The notes below the pieces were generated by a model that was not told the DNA's origin, searched no databases, and saw only the letters and a program-made list of their open reading frames with translations. 41,034 nt of DNA from Candidatus Microgenomates bacterium (lineage in GTDB: Bacteria; Patescibacteriota; Dojkabacteria; SC72). The position numbers were made by a program, and so were the translations under genes. Every line of letters starts with the position of its first letter. Position 1 is the first letter of the stretch. Location of the stretch: the NCBI GenBank assembly GCA_012797935.1, contig JAAZOC010000052.1, positions 1 through 41,034 on the forward strand, given 5' to 3'. This document shows positions 1 through 7,469 of the stretch, one piece after another.

Positions 1-198
1 CAGTTCTATGTAAGAACTGCAGATGTTACAGGAGAAGTTGTATTACCAGAGGGTGTTGAAATGATTGCACCAGGGGACAATACTGAGTTTACAGTAAAGT
101 TGGTATCACCAGTAGCTATTGAGAAAGGTGTATCTTTCGCAATTAGAGAAGGTGGTCAGACTGTTGGACAGGGTGTTGTAACAGAAGTTATTAAGTAA
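1..198 (+). CDS. tuf: Elongation factor Tu, C-terminal fragment
   Basis: This open frame enters from the left edge and ends with TAA. The 65 visible residues match the last beta-barrel (domain 3) of EF-Tu, including the FYVRTADVTGEVVLPEG stretch, the MIAPGDNTEFTVKL strand and the terminal FAIREGGQTVGQGVV. EF-Tu carries aminoacyl-tRNA to the ribosome as a GTP complex. The GTPase domain lies outside the window. Its position just upstream of rpsJ is the usual str-S10 junction. A strong hairpin follows the stop. The call is firm; only the start is missing. Confidence 0.97.
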   Translation, partial: QFYVRTADVTGEVVLPEGVEMIAPGDNTEFTVKLVSPVAIEKGVSFAIREGGQTVGQGVVTEVIK

Positions 199-208
199 GA
201 TGATGATG

Positions 209-235
209 CTCGAGGGTAGCATAGCTACCCTCGAG
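209..235. other. Perfect 12-bp hairpin between tuf and rpsJ
   Basis: CTCGAGGGTAGC is followed by a 3-nt ATA loop and its exact complement. The stem is GC-rich in very AT-rich surroundings and starts 10 nt after the tuf stop. What follows is AU-rich (ATATATAATTTAATTT) rather than a true U-run, so it may be a weak terminator, an mRNA-stabilising 3' end for tuf, or an RNase processing site that separates tuf from the ribosomal operon. Confidence 0.6.
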
Positions 236-266
236 ATATATAATTTAATTTAGCTCTTTTAAGTAA

Positions 267-578
267 ATGGCAAATCAAACAGCGAAAATTCGAGTGAAGT
301 TGAAAGGTTATGATTCTGTTGTTGTTGATAATTCTGCTAAAAGCATAATTGAGACTGCTATCAGTACTGGAGCCAAGGTTGCTGGCCCAATACCTTTGCC
401 AACTAAGAGAAGACAAGTTGCTGTTAACAGGTCTCCGTTTATTTACAAGAGCTCAGTTGAACATTTTGAGATAAACACTCATAAAAGGATAATAGATATA
501 ATAGATCCTACTCCTAAGACAATAGATGCTTTACAGCATTTACAAATGCCTGCAGGTGTAGATATCGGAATACAATAA
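267..578 (+). CDS. rpsJ: 30S ribosomal protein S10
   Basis: The 103-residue length is normal for S10, a 30S head protein that in other bacteria also acts as NusE in antitermination. The motif SPFIYKSSVEHFEI and the preceding PLPTKRR are diagnostic. It is the first gene of the S10 operon, 31 nt after the tuf-rpsJ hairpin. The ATG is preceded by CTCTTTTAAGTAA with no Shine-Dalgarno sequence, as for most genes here. I could not identify a clear promoter between the hairpin and the start. Confidence 0.97.
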   Translation: MANQTAKIRVKLKGYDSVVVDNSAKSIIETAISTGAKVAGPIPLPTKRRQVAVNRSPFIYKSSVEHFEINTHKRIIDIIDPTPKTIDALQHLQMPAGVDIGIQ

Positions 579-593
579 TAGAAATATATAAAT

Positions 594-1172
594 ATGAAAG
601 CAGTAATAGGAATAAAAAAAGGAATGACAAGAGTTTTTAAGGGAGACAAAGTCTTACCAGTATCAGTTATTGATATAACTGGTTGTACTCTTTCTTATTT
701 AGAAAAAGACGGTTTTGAACTAGGTCTTGGAGAGTCCAAGAAAGCTAATAAAGCTTTAACAGGTAAATACAAAGCTTTGAAAGCTGTTCCTGGAAAAAGA
801 GAGTATTTTAAAGGATCTTTAGATGAAAAGAATATTGGTGATGCTGTAGAAGCTGAGATCTTTAATGTTGGAGATAAGGTAAATGTATCAGGTGTTTCTA
901 AAGGTAAGGGATTCGCAGGTGTTGTTAAGAGATGGGGTTTCCATGGAGGTCCAAAAACTCACGGTCAATCAGATAGATTGAGAGCTCCAGGTTCTATTGG
1001 TGCAGGTACTGATCCTGGTAGAGTTTTGAAAGGTACAAGAATGGGTGGAAGAAAAGGCCAAGATGTTATTACTCTTAAAGATAGAGAAATTGTTGATATT
1101 AAAGATAATCATTTGTTAATACTTGGACCAGTTCCTGGTTCGAAGGGTGACTTAATTAGAATATATGAATAA
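594..1172 (+). CDS. rplC: 50S ribosomal protein L3
   Basis: L3 is an early assembly protein of the large subunit whose central extension reaches the peptidyl transferase centre. The core motif GFAGVVKRWGFHGGPKTHG lies around residues 104-122, followed by the usual loop with PGRVLKGTRMGGRKGQ. At 192 residues it is slightly shorter than the usual 205-210, mainly in the variable N-terminal half. It starts 15 nt after rpsJ with an AT-only leader (AAATATATAAAT) and no Shine-Dalgarno sequence. The last codons overlap the first possible start of rplD. Confidence 0.96.
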   Translation: MKAVIGIKKGMTRVFKGDKVLPVSVIDITGCTLSYLEKDGFELGLGESKKANKALTGKYKALKAVPGKREYFKGSLDEKNIGDAVEAEIFNVGDKVNVSGVSKGKGFAGVVKRWGFHGGPKTHGQSDRLRAPGSIGAGTDPGRVLKGTRMGGRKGQDVITLKDREIVDIKDNHLLILGPVPGSKGDLIRIYE

Positions 1173-1797
1173 TAAGATGGAAAAAGTATCTAAAAAGAAA
1201 ACAGAAAAAGTTGTAGAAAAGAAAATCTCTTTGGATTTAAATCCATCAGTATGGGAAGTTCCTTACAATGAAGATTTGATTGCTCAAGTTTTGTATATCT
1301 ACAATAGTAATGAAAGAAAAGGTTCTGCAAATGTAAAATCAAGAGGAGATGTTTCTGGTGGTGGTAAAAAACCATGGAAGCAGAAAGGTACTGGAAGAGC
1401 AAGACAAGGTTCTACAAGATCTCCAATCTGGGTTGGTGGTGGTGTTACTTTCGCATCAAATGATAAAAACTATACTAAGAGATTGAATAAAAAAGTTGCA
1501 AAGAAAGCTGTTTGTATGATGCTTTCTCTAAGATTGCAGAATAAAGAATTAGAATTCTCAACTCTTTCATCTATGGATTTGAAGAAATTTAGAGATGAGA
1601 TAGCTAAAAACTCTAAGAAGAAAGTTCTTTTAGTTTCTGATAATAAAGAAGTTGACAAATATTTAAGAAATGTTGAAAAAGTTTATATTGTAGATCCTTC
1701 AAAATTAAATGCAAAGCATTTAGTTGCTCATAGAAACATATTTGTGGATCAAGATAATGTTAAAGTTATTGAGGAAAGGTTAACAAATGGAAAATAA
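1165..1797 (+). CDS. rplD: 50S ribosomal protein L4
   Basis: L4 lines the exit tunnel with an extended loop. That loop is visible as GTGRARQGSTRSPIWVGGG near residues 75-93, after the conserved KSRGDVSGGGKKPWKQK. The length is normal. Two starts are possible: the ATG at 1165, overlapping rplC by 8 nt, and the ATG at 1177 (MEKVSKKK), 4 nt past the rplC stop. The N-terminal 20 residues are lysine-rich and unlike typical L4, so the start is uncertain while the gene itself is not. Confidence 0.95.
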   Translation: MNNKMEKVSKKKTEKVVEKKISLDLNPSVWEVPYNEDLIAQVLYIYNSNERKGSANVKSRGDVSGGGKKPWKQKGTGRARQGSTRSPIWVGGGVTFASNDKNYTKRLNKKVAKKAVCMMLSLRLQNKELEFSTLSSMDLKKFRDEIAKNSKKKVLLVSDNKEVDKYLRNVEKVYIVDPSKLNAKHLVAHRNIFVDQDNVKVIEERLTNGK

Positions 1798-2080
1798 AGT
1801 AATGAAAATAAAACCAGTAATATCTGAAAAAACATATGCAGCTGCTAATGCTTTGAATAAATATACATTCTTAGTAACCAGAGGTTTTAATAAAATAGAA
1901 GTAGGGAAAGCAATAGAAGCTAAATATAAAGTAAATATAGTAAGTAGCAATTCAACAGTTAGACCTGGTAAAGAGAAAAGAGATTGGAAAACATACAGAA
2001 CAAAAAGAAAACCAGATATGGTAAAAATGACATTTACTCTTAAAAAGGGTGATAAAATTGATGAATTTTTAAAGAACTAA
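1787..2080 (+). CDS. rplW: 50S ribosomal protein L23
   Basis: L23 sits at the exit tunnel mouth and docks trigger factor and SRP. The N-terminal signature KPVISEKTY and the C-terminal RKPDMVKMTFTLKKGDKI are clear. It overlaps the end of rplD by 11 nt if the first ATG is used; the ATG at 1802 (MKIKPVISEKT) removes the overlap and gives the more usual N-terminus. The length of 97 (or 92) residues fits the family. Neither start has a Shine-Dalgarno sequence. Confidence 0.95.
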   Translation: MENKVMKIKPVISEKTYAAANALNKYTFLVTRGFNKIEVGKAIEAKYKVNIVSSNSTVRPGKEKRDWKTYRTKRKPDMVKMTFTLKKGDKIDEFLKN

Positions 2081-2081
2081 T

Positions 2082-2933
2082 ATGGCAATAAGGAAATTTA
2101 AACCTACAACTTCTAGTAGAAGAAAAACAAGACTTGAAGATAGATCATCTCTAAGTAAGGAGAAAGGTCCAAAGAGTTTAACAATAAATAAAAAGAAAGT
2201 TTCAGGAAGAAACAATCAAGGTAAAATTACTGTTAGACATAGAGGTGGTGGTTTTAAGAGAAGAATTAGAATTGTTGACTTTAAGAGAGAAAAATTTGGA
2301 ATTCCAGCTAAAGTTGTTGGTTTCTTCTTTGATCCAAATAGAAGTGCATATCTTGCACTCTTGCAATATGCAGATGGAGAAAAGAGATATATAATTGCAC
2401 CTAGAGATTTGAAAGTTGGAAGTGAAATTGTTTCCGGAGAAAAAGTAGATGTACTAGTAGGAAATGCAATGAAGATAAAGAATATACCTTCTGGAACTGT
2501 TGTACACTGTGTAGAAAATGATCCTGGAAAAGGAGCAAAATATGCAAGATCAGCAGGTCAAGGAATAGTTGTTCAAGGTGTAGATCCAACTGGAAAATAT
2601 ATACAGTTGAAAATGTCATCTGGAGAAACAAGATTGGTATTTGGAGATAGCTTGGCTACGGTTGGACAGGTTGGAAATGAGGATAGATTGAATGTAAAAC
2701 TTGGAAAAGCAGGAAGAAAGAGGAACTTAGGTTGGAGACCAGAAGTAAGAGGTATGGCAATGCATGCTGTTGAACATCCACATGGTGGTGGAGAAGGTAA
2801 GGGCTCTATCGGTGGACCAGCTAAGGATATATGGGGTAATAGAATTGGTGTAAGAACAAGAAAGAATAGAAGAACTGAACCAATGATTATTAGAAGGAGA
2901 AGAACTAAAAATAGGCAATTTGCTAAAAAATAA
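2082..2933 (+). CDS. rplB: 50S ribosomal protein L2
   Basis: L2 bridges the subunits and is needed for peptidyl transfer. All 283 residues align with the family layout: an RNA-binding OB fold, an SH3-like domain and a basic tail. The key loop near residues 227-242 reads AMHAVEHPHGGGEGKG, keeping the essential histidine of the usual DHPHGGGEG but with Asp changed to Glu and the preceding Asn-Pro changed to His-Ala. It begins 1 nt after the rplW stop. Confidence 0.97.
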   Translation: MAIRKFKPTTSSRRKTRLEDRSSLSKEKGPKSLTINKKKVSGRNNQGKITVRHRGGGFKRRIRIVDFKREKFGIPAKVVGFFFDPNRSAYLALLQYADGEKRYIIAPRDLKVGSEIVSGEKVDVLVGNAMKIKNIPSGTVVHCVENDPGKGAKYARSAGQGIVVQGVDPTGKYIQLKMSSGETRLVFGDSLATVGQVGNEDRLNVKLGKAGRKRNLGWRPEVRGMAMHAVEHPHGGGEGKGSIGGPAKDIWGNRIGVRTRKNRRTEPMIIRRRRTKNRQFAKK

Positions 2934-2950
2934 ATTATTGATTAATTAGT

Positions 2951-3256
2951 ATGTCGAGATCACTAAAAAAAGGACCATATACAGACGAAAGATTGATGGA
3001 AAAAATAGCTAAGGCTAAAGCAGAGGGAAAAATGTCCCCTATTAAAACATGGGCAAGATCCTCTACTATTACACCTGAAATGGTTGGAATGAAATTTTTG
3101 GTTCACAATGGTAAAAAGCATGAAGAAGTATTAGTAATAGAATCAATGATTGGACATAGATTGGGAGAATTTGCACCTACTAGAAAGTTTAAAGGACATG
3201 CAAAGAAAGGTAAGCTCTCTAAGGTATACGGTAGTAGCGGTAGATTTGAAGAATAA
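2951..3256 (+). CDS. rpsS: 30S ribosomal protein S19
   Basis: S19 sits in the 30S head next to S13 and contacts the A-site tRNA region. The N-terminal SRSLKKGPYTDERLMEKI and the C-terminal MIGHRLGEFAPTRKFKGH are diagnostic. It has 101 residues, slightly longer than the usual 92. It lies 17 nt after rplB with an AT-only leader. An antisense frame of 147 codons that overlaps this gene and rplV has no homology signature and is ignored. Confidence 0.97.
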   Translation: MSRSLKKGPYTDERLMEKIAKAKAEGKMSPIKTWARSSTITPEMVGMKFLVHNGKKHEEVLVIESMIGHRLGEFAPTRKFKGHAKKGKLSKVYGSSGRFEE

Positions 3257-3274
3257 TAATTAATTAAAAAAGAA

Positions 3275-3616
3275 ATGGAAGAAAAAATAGTAAAAGTAAA
3301 AGTAAATAATATCGCAGAATCACCTCTCAAATTGAGACTTGTAGCTGATGTTGTTAGAGGAAAAAGAGCAGATGAAGCATTGAACCTTGTTGAATTAGTT
3401 AACAAAAAAGGCTCATTATTTGTAAAGAAAGCTTTGCTATCCGGAATTGCTAATGCTAGAGATTTGTTTAGTGTTGATAAAGAAGATCTAATTGTTAAAT
3501 CAATATTTGTAGATGGAGCTTCTACTCTTAAAAGAACAAAGTTCAATTCAAGAGGAAGAGTTTCAAGAATAGATAAAAGAAGATCAAATCTTAATTTAGA
3601 ATTAAAAGTTAAGTAA
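3275..3616 (+). CDS. rplV: 50S ribosomal protein L22
   Basis: L22 forms part of the exit-tunnel constriction. Family features are SPLKLRLVADVVRGKRADEA in the first helix and the C-terminal hairpin SRGRVSRIDKRRSNL, which in the usual form reads RGRxxRIxKRxSH. Its 113 residues fit. It starts 18 nt after rpsS behind TTAATTAAAAAAGAA, which has no GGAG core. It is followed 2 nt later by rpsC, so translation is probably coupled. Confidence 0.96.
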   Translation: MEEKIVKVKVNNIAESPLKLRLVADVVRGKRADEALNLVELVNKKGSLFVKKALLSGIANARDLFSVDKEDLIVKSIFVDGASTLKRTKFNSRGRVSRIDKRRSNLNLELKVK

Positions 3617-3618
3617 TT

Positions 3619-4266
3619 ATGGGAAGAAAAGTAAATCCAATAGCAATAAGAATGGGTATAAACAAAACTTGGGGATCAGTTTGGTATGCAGATAAGAAAT
3701 CATTCCCAAAGATGCTTGCTCAAGATCTTTTGATTGAAAAGAAGGTTAGAGACACAATGAAAGATGCTGGTATTGATAGCATTAATATAAATAGAACTGT
3801 TAACAAAGTAGAAATCTTAGTATATGTAGCAAGACCAGGTGTTGCAATTGGAAGAGGTGGAGAAGGAATTGATCTATTACAGAAAGAATTAAAGAAATTA
3901 TTGAAACAAGATGCAGAATTAAAAGTTAGAGAAGTAAAGAAAGCTGACCTATCAGCAAGGATTGTTGCTAGATCTATAGCAGATGGTATCGAAAGAAGAC
4001 AACCATCAAAATTACTTGTTGAAAGTGCAAAAGAAAAAATAATGATGTCAGGAGCAAAAGGATTGAGAATATGGGTATCTGGAAGAATAAATAATGCAAG
4101 TCAAGCAAGAACAGTAAAAGCAACAGCAGGATCTGTTCCAGCACAGACATTAAGAGCAGATGTAGACTATGCACATGAGACAGCTAAGACAATGGACGCA
4201 GGTTTGATGGGTATAAAGGTTTGGATATACAAAGGTGAAAAAAATGATATAGATAGAGAAGAATAA
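3619..4266 (+). CDS. rpsC: 30S ribosomal protein S3
   Basis: S3 lies at the mRNA entry channel and has helicase activity together with S4 and S5. The N-terminal KVNPIAIRMGINKTWGSVWY is canonical (usually HPxxxRLGI). A type II KH domain with the GRGGEGI loop sits near residues 77-83, and the C-terminal domain contains the MGIKVWIYKGE strand. Its 215 residues are normal. The basic C-terminal tail seen in many bacteria is short here. Confidence 0.97.
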   Translation: MGRKVNPIAIRMGINKTWGSVWYADKKSFPKMLAQDLLIEKKVRDTMKDAGIDSININRTVNKVEILVYVARPGVAIGRGGEGIDLLQKELKKLLKQDAELKVREVKKADLSARIVARSIADGIERRQPSKLLVESAKEKIMMSGAKGLRIWVSGRINNASQARTVKATAGSVPAQTLRADVDYAHETAKTMDAGLMGIKVWIYKGEKNDIDREE

Positions 4267-4288
4267 TATATATTAGTAAAGAAAAGAT

Positions 4289-4702
4289 ATGTTACAGCCT
4301 AAGAAAAGAAAATACCAAAAAGAATTCAGAGGAAAAATGGGAGGAGTTGCTTCTTCTAATAACAAGATAACCTTTGGTGAATATGGTTTGAAATCAATGG
4401 AAAATGGTTGGGTAAATGCTAGAGAAATAGAAGCTGCAAGAAGAGCAATGACTGGTTACACAAAGAGAAAAGGAAGAGTTTGGTTAAAGATCTTCCCTCA
4501 TAAGCCATATACTCAGAAATCAACAAACAGTAAAATGCTTGGAGGAAAAGGTGCAGTTGAAGGTTATGTAGCAGTAGTTATTCCTGGAACAATATTAGTA
4601 GAAATAGGTGGTGTTGATGAGAGAACAGCAAAAGAAGCTTTGAGATTAGCAGCTCACAAATTCTCTCTAAAAACTAAATTTACAACAAGAAAAGAAATAT
4701 AG
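4289..4702 (+). CDS. rplP: 50S ribosomal protein L16
   Basis: L16 organises the A-site region of the 50S subunit. MLQPKKRKYQKEFRGKMGG and TFGEYGLKSME are diagnostic. The loop that normally reads RMGKGKG is SKMLGGKGAVEGYVAVV here, so the arginine hydroxylated in E. coli (R81 region) is not obviously kept. At 137 residues the length is normal. Only 57 nt separate it from rpsQ, leaving no room for rpmC (L29), which usually lies between them. Confidence 0.96.
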   Translation: MLQPKKRKYQKEFRGKMGGVASSNNKITFGEYGLKSMENGWVNAREIEAARRAMTGYTKRKGRVWLKIFPHKPYTQKSTNSKMLGGKGAVEGYVAVVIPGTILVEIGGVDERTAKEALRLAAHKFSLKTKFTTRKEI

Positions 4703-4759
4703 CTTGAGTAAAGCTTTAATAATTGGTAGAATACAAGCCGTTATTTAATTAGACACATT
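4703..4759 (+). other. rplP-rpsQ gap; rpmC (L29) absent
   Basis: This 57-nt gap is where L29 (about 65 codons) is normally encoded. All three forward frames are too short and show no L29-like residues. A small repeat, AGCTT-GAGTA-AAGCT, at its start could form a 5-bp hairpin. The gap is longer than most in this operon, which would fit an old deletion of rpmC. Confidence 0.5.
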
Positions 4760-5014
4760 ATGGAAAAAGAAACAGTAAAAACAAGTAAAAGAAGAGAAGT
4801 CACAGGAATTGTTACAAGTAACAAGATGGATAAAGCTGTTAAAGTTGAGGTAGCATCTTCAGAAAGACACCCTCAATATTCAAAGATTGTAAAAAGAAAG
4901 AAAGTGTTTTTTGCACATACAAATGAAGAATTACAAATTGGTGACAAAGTAACTATAAGAGAATCAAGACCAATATCTAAAAAAATAAAATGGACCGTAA
5001 TTAATAAGAAATAA
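4760..5014 (+). CDS. rpsQ: 30S ribosomal protein S17
   Basis: S17 is an OB-fold primary 16S rRNA binder. The opening strand GIVTSNKMDKAVKVEV and the middle HPQYSKIVKRKKVFFAHTNE match the usual GxVxSdKMdKTvvV and HpxYgKxxkrxkkxxaHdE. The last strand, IRESRPISKKIKWTVI, is also canonical. Its 84 residues are normal. The start has the leader TTAATTAGACACATT and no Shine-Dalgarno sequence. It is followed 5 nt later by rplN. Confidence 0.96.
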   Translation: MEKETVKTSKRREVTGIVTSNKMDKAVKVEVASSERHPQYSKIVKRKKVFFAHTNEELQIGDKVTIRESRPISKKIKWTVINKK

Positions 5015-5019
5015 ATATT

Positions 5020-5391
5020 ATGATACAGATAGGATCTAACTTAACAGTAGCAGATAATAGTGGAGCAAAGATAGTAAAGCTTGTTGGTATGCCTGGCTAC
5101 TCAAGAAGAAGATATTCATTAGTAGGAGATATTGTAACAGTAGCTGTTCAAAAATCTCTCCCTAATGCAGCTGTAAAAAGACATGAAGTTATGAAAGCAG
5201 TTGTCGTAAGAACAACAAAGGAATATAAGAGAAAAGATGGGACTTACATTAGATTTGATGATAATGCTGCTGTTATAGTTGAACCAAAGAACAAAGCTCC
5301 AAAAGGAACAAGAATATTTGGTCCTGTAGCAAGAGAGTTAAAAGAAAAGGGTTTTGATAAAATATTATCTTTAGCACCAGAAGTACTTTAG
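5020..5391 (+). CDS. rplN: 50S ribosomal protein L14
   Basis: L14 is at the subunit interface, near the site where RsfS and translational GTPases bind. MIQIGSNLTVADNSGAKIV at the N-terminus and RIFGPVARELKEKGFDKIL at the C-terminus are hallmark sequences. The length of 123 is standard. The GYSRRRYSLVGDIV segment replaces the more usual GGSxRRYAxxGDxI with only minor changes. The gene ends in TAG, 10 nt before rplX. Confidence 0.97.
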   Translation: MIQIGSNLTVADNSGAKIVKLVGMPGYSRRRYSLVGDIVTVAVQKSLPNAAVKRHEVMKAVVVRTTKEYKRKDGTYIRFDDNAAVIVEPKNKAPKGTRIFGPVARELKEKGFDKILSLAPEVL

Positions 5392-5401
5392 TAATAAAAC
5401 T

Positions 5402-5782
5402 ATGAAGATTAAAAAAGGAGATACAGTAAAAATATTATACGGTAAGGACTCAGGAAAAAGAGGAGTTGTTGTTGCTGTTGATTTGAAGTCAGATAGACTT
5501 TTAGTAGAAGGTTTGAATCTTTACAAAAGACACTTAAAAGGTGATGGTAAAACAAGAACATCTGAAATAGTTATTGTAGAGAAACCATACCCTGTATCAA
5601 AAGTAATGTTGATCTGTCCTTCATGTGATAAAAGTACAAGAATTGGAATAAAGAAAGAAGGAGACAAAATATTAAGAGTATGTAAAAAATGTGGAAAAAC
5701 AGTTGAGCCAATTGTAAAAGAAGAAGTAAAAAAAGAAACAAAAAAGAAAACTAAATCAGTAAAGAAAGAAAACAATGAATAG
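5402..5782 (+). CDS. rplX: 50S ribosomal protein L24 with zinc-ribbon region
   Basis: L24 initiates 50S assembly. An N-terminal KOW motif (MKIKKGDTVKILYGKDSGKRG) is followed by the VEGLNLYKRH strand. The C-terminal half carries CPSC and CKKC, the paired Cys-X2-Cys arrangement seen in many bacterial L24 proteins as a likely zinc ribbon. It then ends in about 25 mostly Lys/Glu residues, longer than usual. Its total of 126 residues exceeds the typical 103 because of this tail. Its end overlaps the start of rplE by 8 nt, suggesting translational coupling. Confidence 0.95.
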   Translation: MKIKKGDTVKILYGKDSGKRGVVVAVDLKSDRLLVEGLNLYKRHLKGDGKTRTSEIVIVEKPYPVSKVMLICPSCDKSTRIGIKKEGDKILRVCKKCGKTVEPIVKEEVKKETKKKTKSVKKENNE

Positions 5783-6329
5783 ACTATTAGAAGAATATAA
5801 CAACAGAATAAAGAAAGAAATGATGGATGAGATGGGATATAAGAATCCTATGGAAATTCCTACATTGAAAAAGATCGTTATAAACGTTGGTGCTGGAGAA
5901 GCTGTAGCAAATGGCTCCGCAATTGAAGAAATAGTACAAATGCTTACATTAATTTCAGGACAAAAGCCAGTTGTAAACAGAGCAAGAAAAGCAATCTCTT
6001 CTTTCAAAATTAGAAAAGATTTAGAAATAGGAGTTTCAGTTACTTTGAGAGGTGAAAGGATGTGGCATTTCTTTGATAAATTAGTGAATGTTGTCTTACC
6101 AAGAACAAAAGATTTCAGAGGAGTAAGTCCAAAGTCTTTTGATGGTGCAGGCAATTATTCTTTAGGAATAGATGATCATACAGTGTTTGTTGAAATTGAT
6201 TCTACAAATGTTACAAAGATAAGAGGTTTGGAAATAACAATTGTTACAAGCGCAAAAAATGATAAAGAAGGTAAGTTACTTTTAGATAAATTTGGATTCC
6301 CATTTAAGAAAGATGTCAACAAGAGCTAA
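5775..6329 (+). CDS. rplE: 50S ribosomal protein L5
   Basis: L5 binds 5S rRNA and contacts S13 and the P-site tRNA. Family motifs are VINVGAGEA near residue 36, ISGQKPVVNRARKAISSFKIR near 60-80, and the late PRTKDFRGVSPKSFDGAGNYS. The length of 184 is typical. The ATG lies inside the last codons of rplX in another frame (ATGAATAG). The 3' end overlaps the proposed rpsN start by 17 nt. Confidence 0.97.
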   Translation: MNRLLEEYNNRIKKEMMDEMGYKNPMEIPTLKKIVINVGAGEAVANGSAIEEIVQMLTLISGQKPVVNRARKAISSFKIRKDLEIGVSVTLRGERMWHFFDKLVNVVLPRTKDFRGVSPKSFDGAGNYSLGIDDHTVFVEIDSTNVTKIRGLEITIVTSAKNDKEGKLLLDKFGFPFKKDVNKS

Positions 6330-6507
6330 AGAGTACAAAGCAAAAGAATTGAAAAAGAACTCTAAATTCTCATCTAGAGTGTATAACAGATGTGAGATAT
6401 GTGGTAGAGCAAGAGGATATATGAGACATTATGGAGTTTGTAGAATTTGTTTTAGAAAACTAGCTAGCGATGGTAAAATTGCTGGAGTAAAAAAATCAAT
6501 TTGGTAA
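6313..6507 (+). CDS. rpsN: 30S ribosomal protein S14, zinc-binding type
   Basis: The protein has 64 residues with CEIC and CRIC pairs around residues 24-43, the zinc-binding (type Z) form. The C-terminal CFRKLASDGKIAGVKKSIW is the canonical ending. I choose the ATG at 6313 (MSTRAKEYK), giving the usual 61-64 residues; an upstream TTG at 6292 would add seven unlikely residues. It overlaps rplE by 17 nt. S14 sits in the 30S head. Confidence 0.95.
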   Translation: MSTRAKEYKAKELKKNSKFSSRVYNRCEICGRARGYMRHYGVCRICFRKLASDGKIAGVKKSIW

Positions 6508-6524
6508 TTTAATAAAAAAGAAAA

Positions 6525-6902
6525 ATGAACGATTTAATAGCAGATATGCTTACAAGAATACAAAATGCAATAATGAGAAAAAAGGAAACTGTTGATGTTT
6601 TGAATACAAAAATTAACAATGAAATCCTTAAAGTCTTGAAAAATGAAAAAATGATTGAAGATTACTCTGAAAACGGAAGATATATTGAAGTAAAACCTTT
6701 GTATGATAATAACGAACCAGTAATTACTCATTTGGAAAGAGTAAGTAAACCAGGACAGAGAATATATGTTTCTAAAAAAGAAATAAAGCCAATAATGAAC
6801 GGTAGAGGTATTTCTATAATAAGCACATCAAATGGTTTGTTCTCTGGAGCTATGGCAAAGAGTAAAGATCTAGGTGGTGAATTAATATGTAAAGTTTGGT
6901 AA
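6525..6902 (+). CDS. rpsH: 30S ribosomal protein S8
   Basis: S8 is a primary binder of the 16S central domain and, in E. coli, the feedback repressor of the spc operon. The N-terminal DLIADMLTRIQNAIMRKK and the C-terminal ISIISTSNGLFSGAMAKSKD with GGELICKVW are diagnostic. Its 125 residues are just below the usual 130. It starts 17 nt after rpsN with a purine-rich AT leader, TTTAATAAAAAAGAAAA. The next gene, rplF, follows 4 nt after the stop. Confidence 0.97.
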   Translation: MNDLIADMLTRIQNAIMRKKETVDVLNTKINNEILKVLKNEKMIEDYSENGRYIEVKPLYDNNEPVITHLERVSKPGQRIYVSKKEIKPIMNGRGISIISTSNGLFSGAMAKSKDLGGELICKVW

Positions 6903-6906
6903 TAAA

Positions 6907-7446
6907 ATGTCTAGAATAGGAAAAGAACCAGTAAAAATAGAAGAAGGAGTAGAAGTTACAATTACAGAAAAAGAAATCCTTGTTAAAGGTTCTTTGGGAG
7001 AAATAGCTTTTACATTACCAGAAGATATAGATGCAACAATTGAAGAAGGTCATGTCTTGGTAACAAGAAGAAATGATCTTAAACAATCTAAATCATTACA
7101 TGGTACATTTGCAAGACTTATTGCAAATGCTATTAATGGTGTAAAGAATGGTTTTAGCAAAACATTAGAATTGGTAGGTGTTGGATACAGAGCTAGGATG
7201 GATGGAGATAAATTAGTAATGAGCCTAGGTTGGAATCACCCTGTAATCATACAACCAGAAGAGGGAATCAAAATTGAAGTACCAGAAGAGACAAAAGTTG
7301 TTATAAAAGGATTTGATAAACAGAAAGTTGGTTTGTTTGCAGCAAAGATAAGAGAAATTAGAAAACCTGAACCTTACAAAGGAAAGGGAATTAGATACGA
7401 AGGTGAGTATATTAAGAGAAAAAGCTCTAAATCCAGTGTAGGATAA
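6907..7446 (+). CDS. rplF: 50S ribosomal protein L6
   Basis: L6 sits near the sarcin-ricin loop and the factor-binding site. MSRIGKEPVKIEEGVEV opens the protein, the HGTFARLIANAINGV helix closes the first domain, and the second domain ends in the classical PEPYKGKGIRYEGEYIKRK. Its length of 179 is normal for the two-domain form. It starts 4 nt after rpsH (TAATAAAATG), so coupling by reinitiation is likely. Confidence 0.97.
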   Translation: MSRIGKEPVKIEEGVEVTITEKEILVKGSLGEIAFTLPEDIDATIEEGHVLVTRRNDLKQSKSLHGTFARLIANAINGVKNGFSKTLELVGVGYRARMDGDKLVMSLGWNHPVIIQPEEGIKIEVPEETKVVIKGFDKQKVGLFAAKIREIRKPEPYKGKGIRYEGEYIKRKSSKSSVG

Positions 7447-7469
7447 ATATAAGATATAAAATAAGACCT

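Noticed and set aside
3103..3546. 147-codon antisense frame opposite rpsS and rplV
   Set aside because: It lies within two certain ribosomal genes, has no recognisable motif and is a by-product of biased codon use.
4703..4759. Remnant of rpmC
   Set aside because: No frame shows any stretch resembling L29; the sequence is AT-rich spacer with one tiny repeat.
5756..6154. 132-codon antisense frame over rplE
   Set aside because: The sense strand encodes L5 without doubt; the antisense product has low complexity and no motif.
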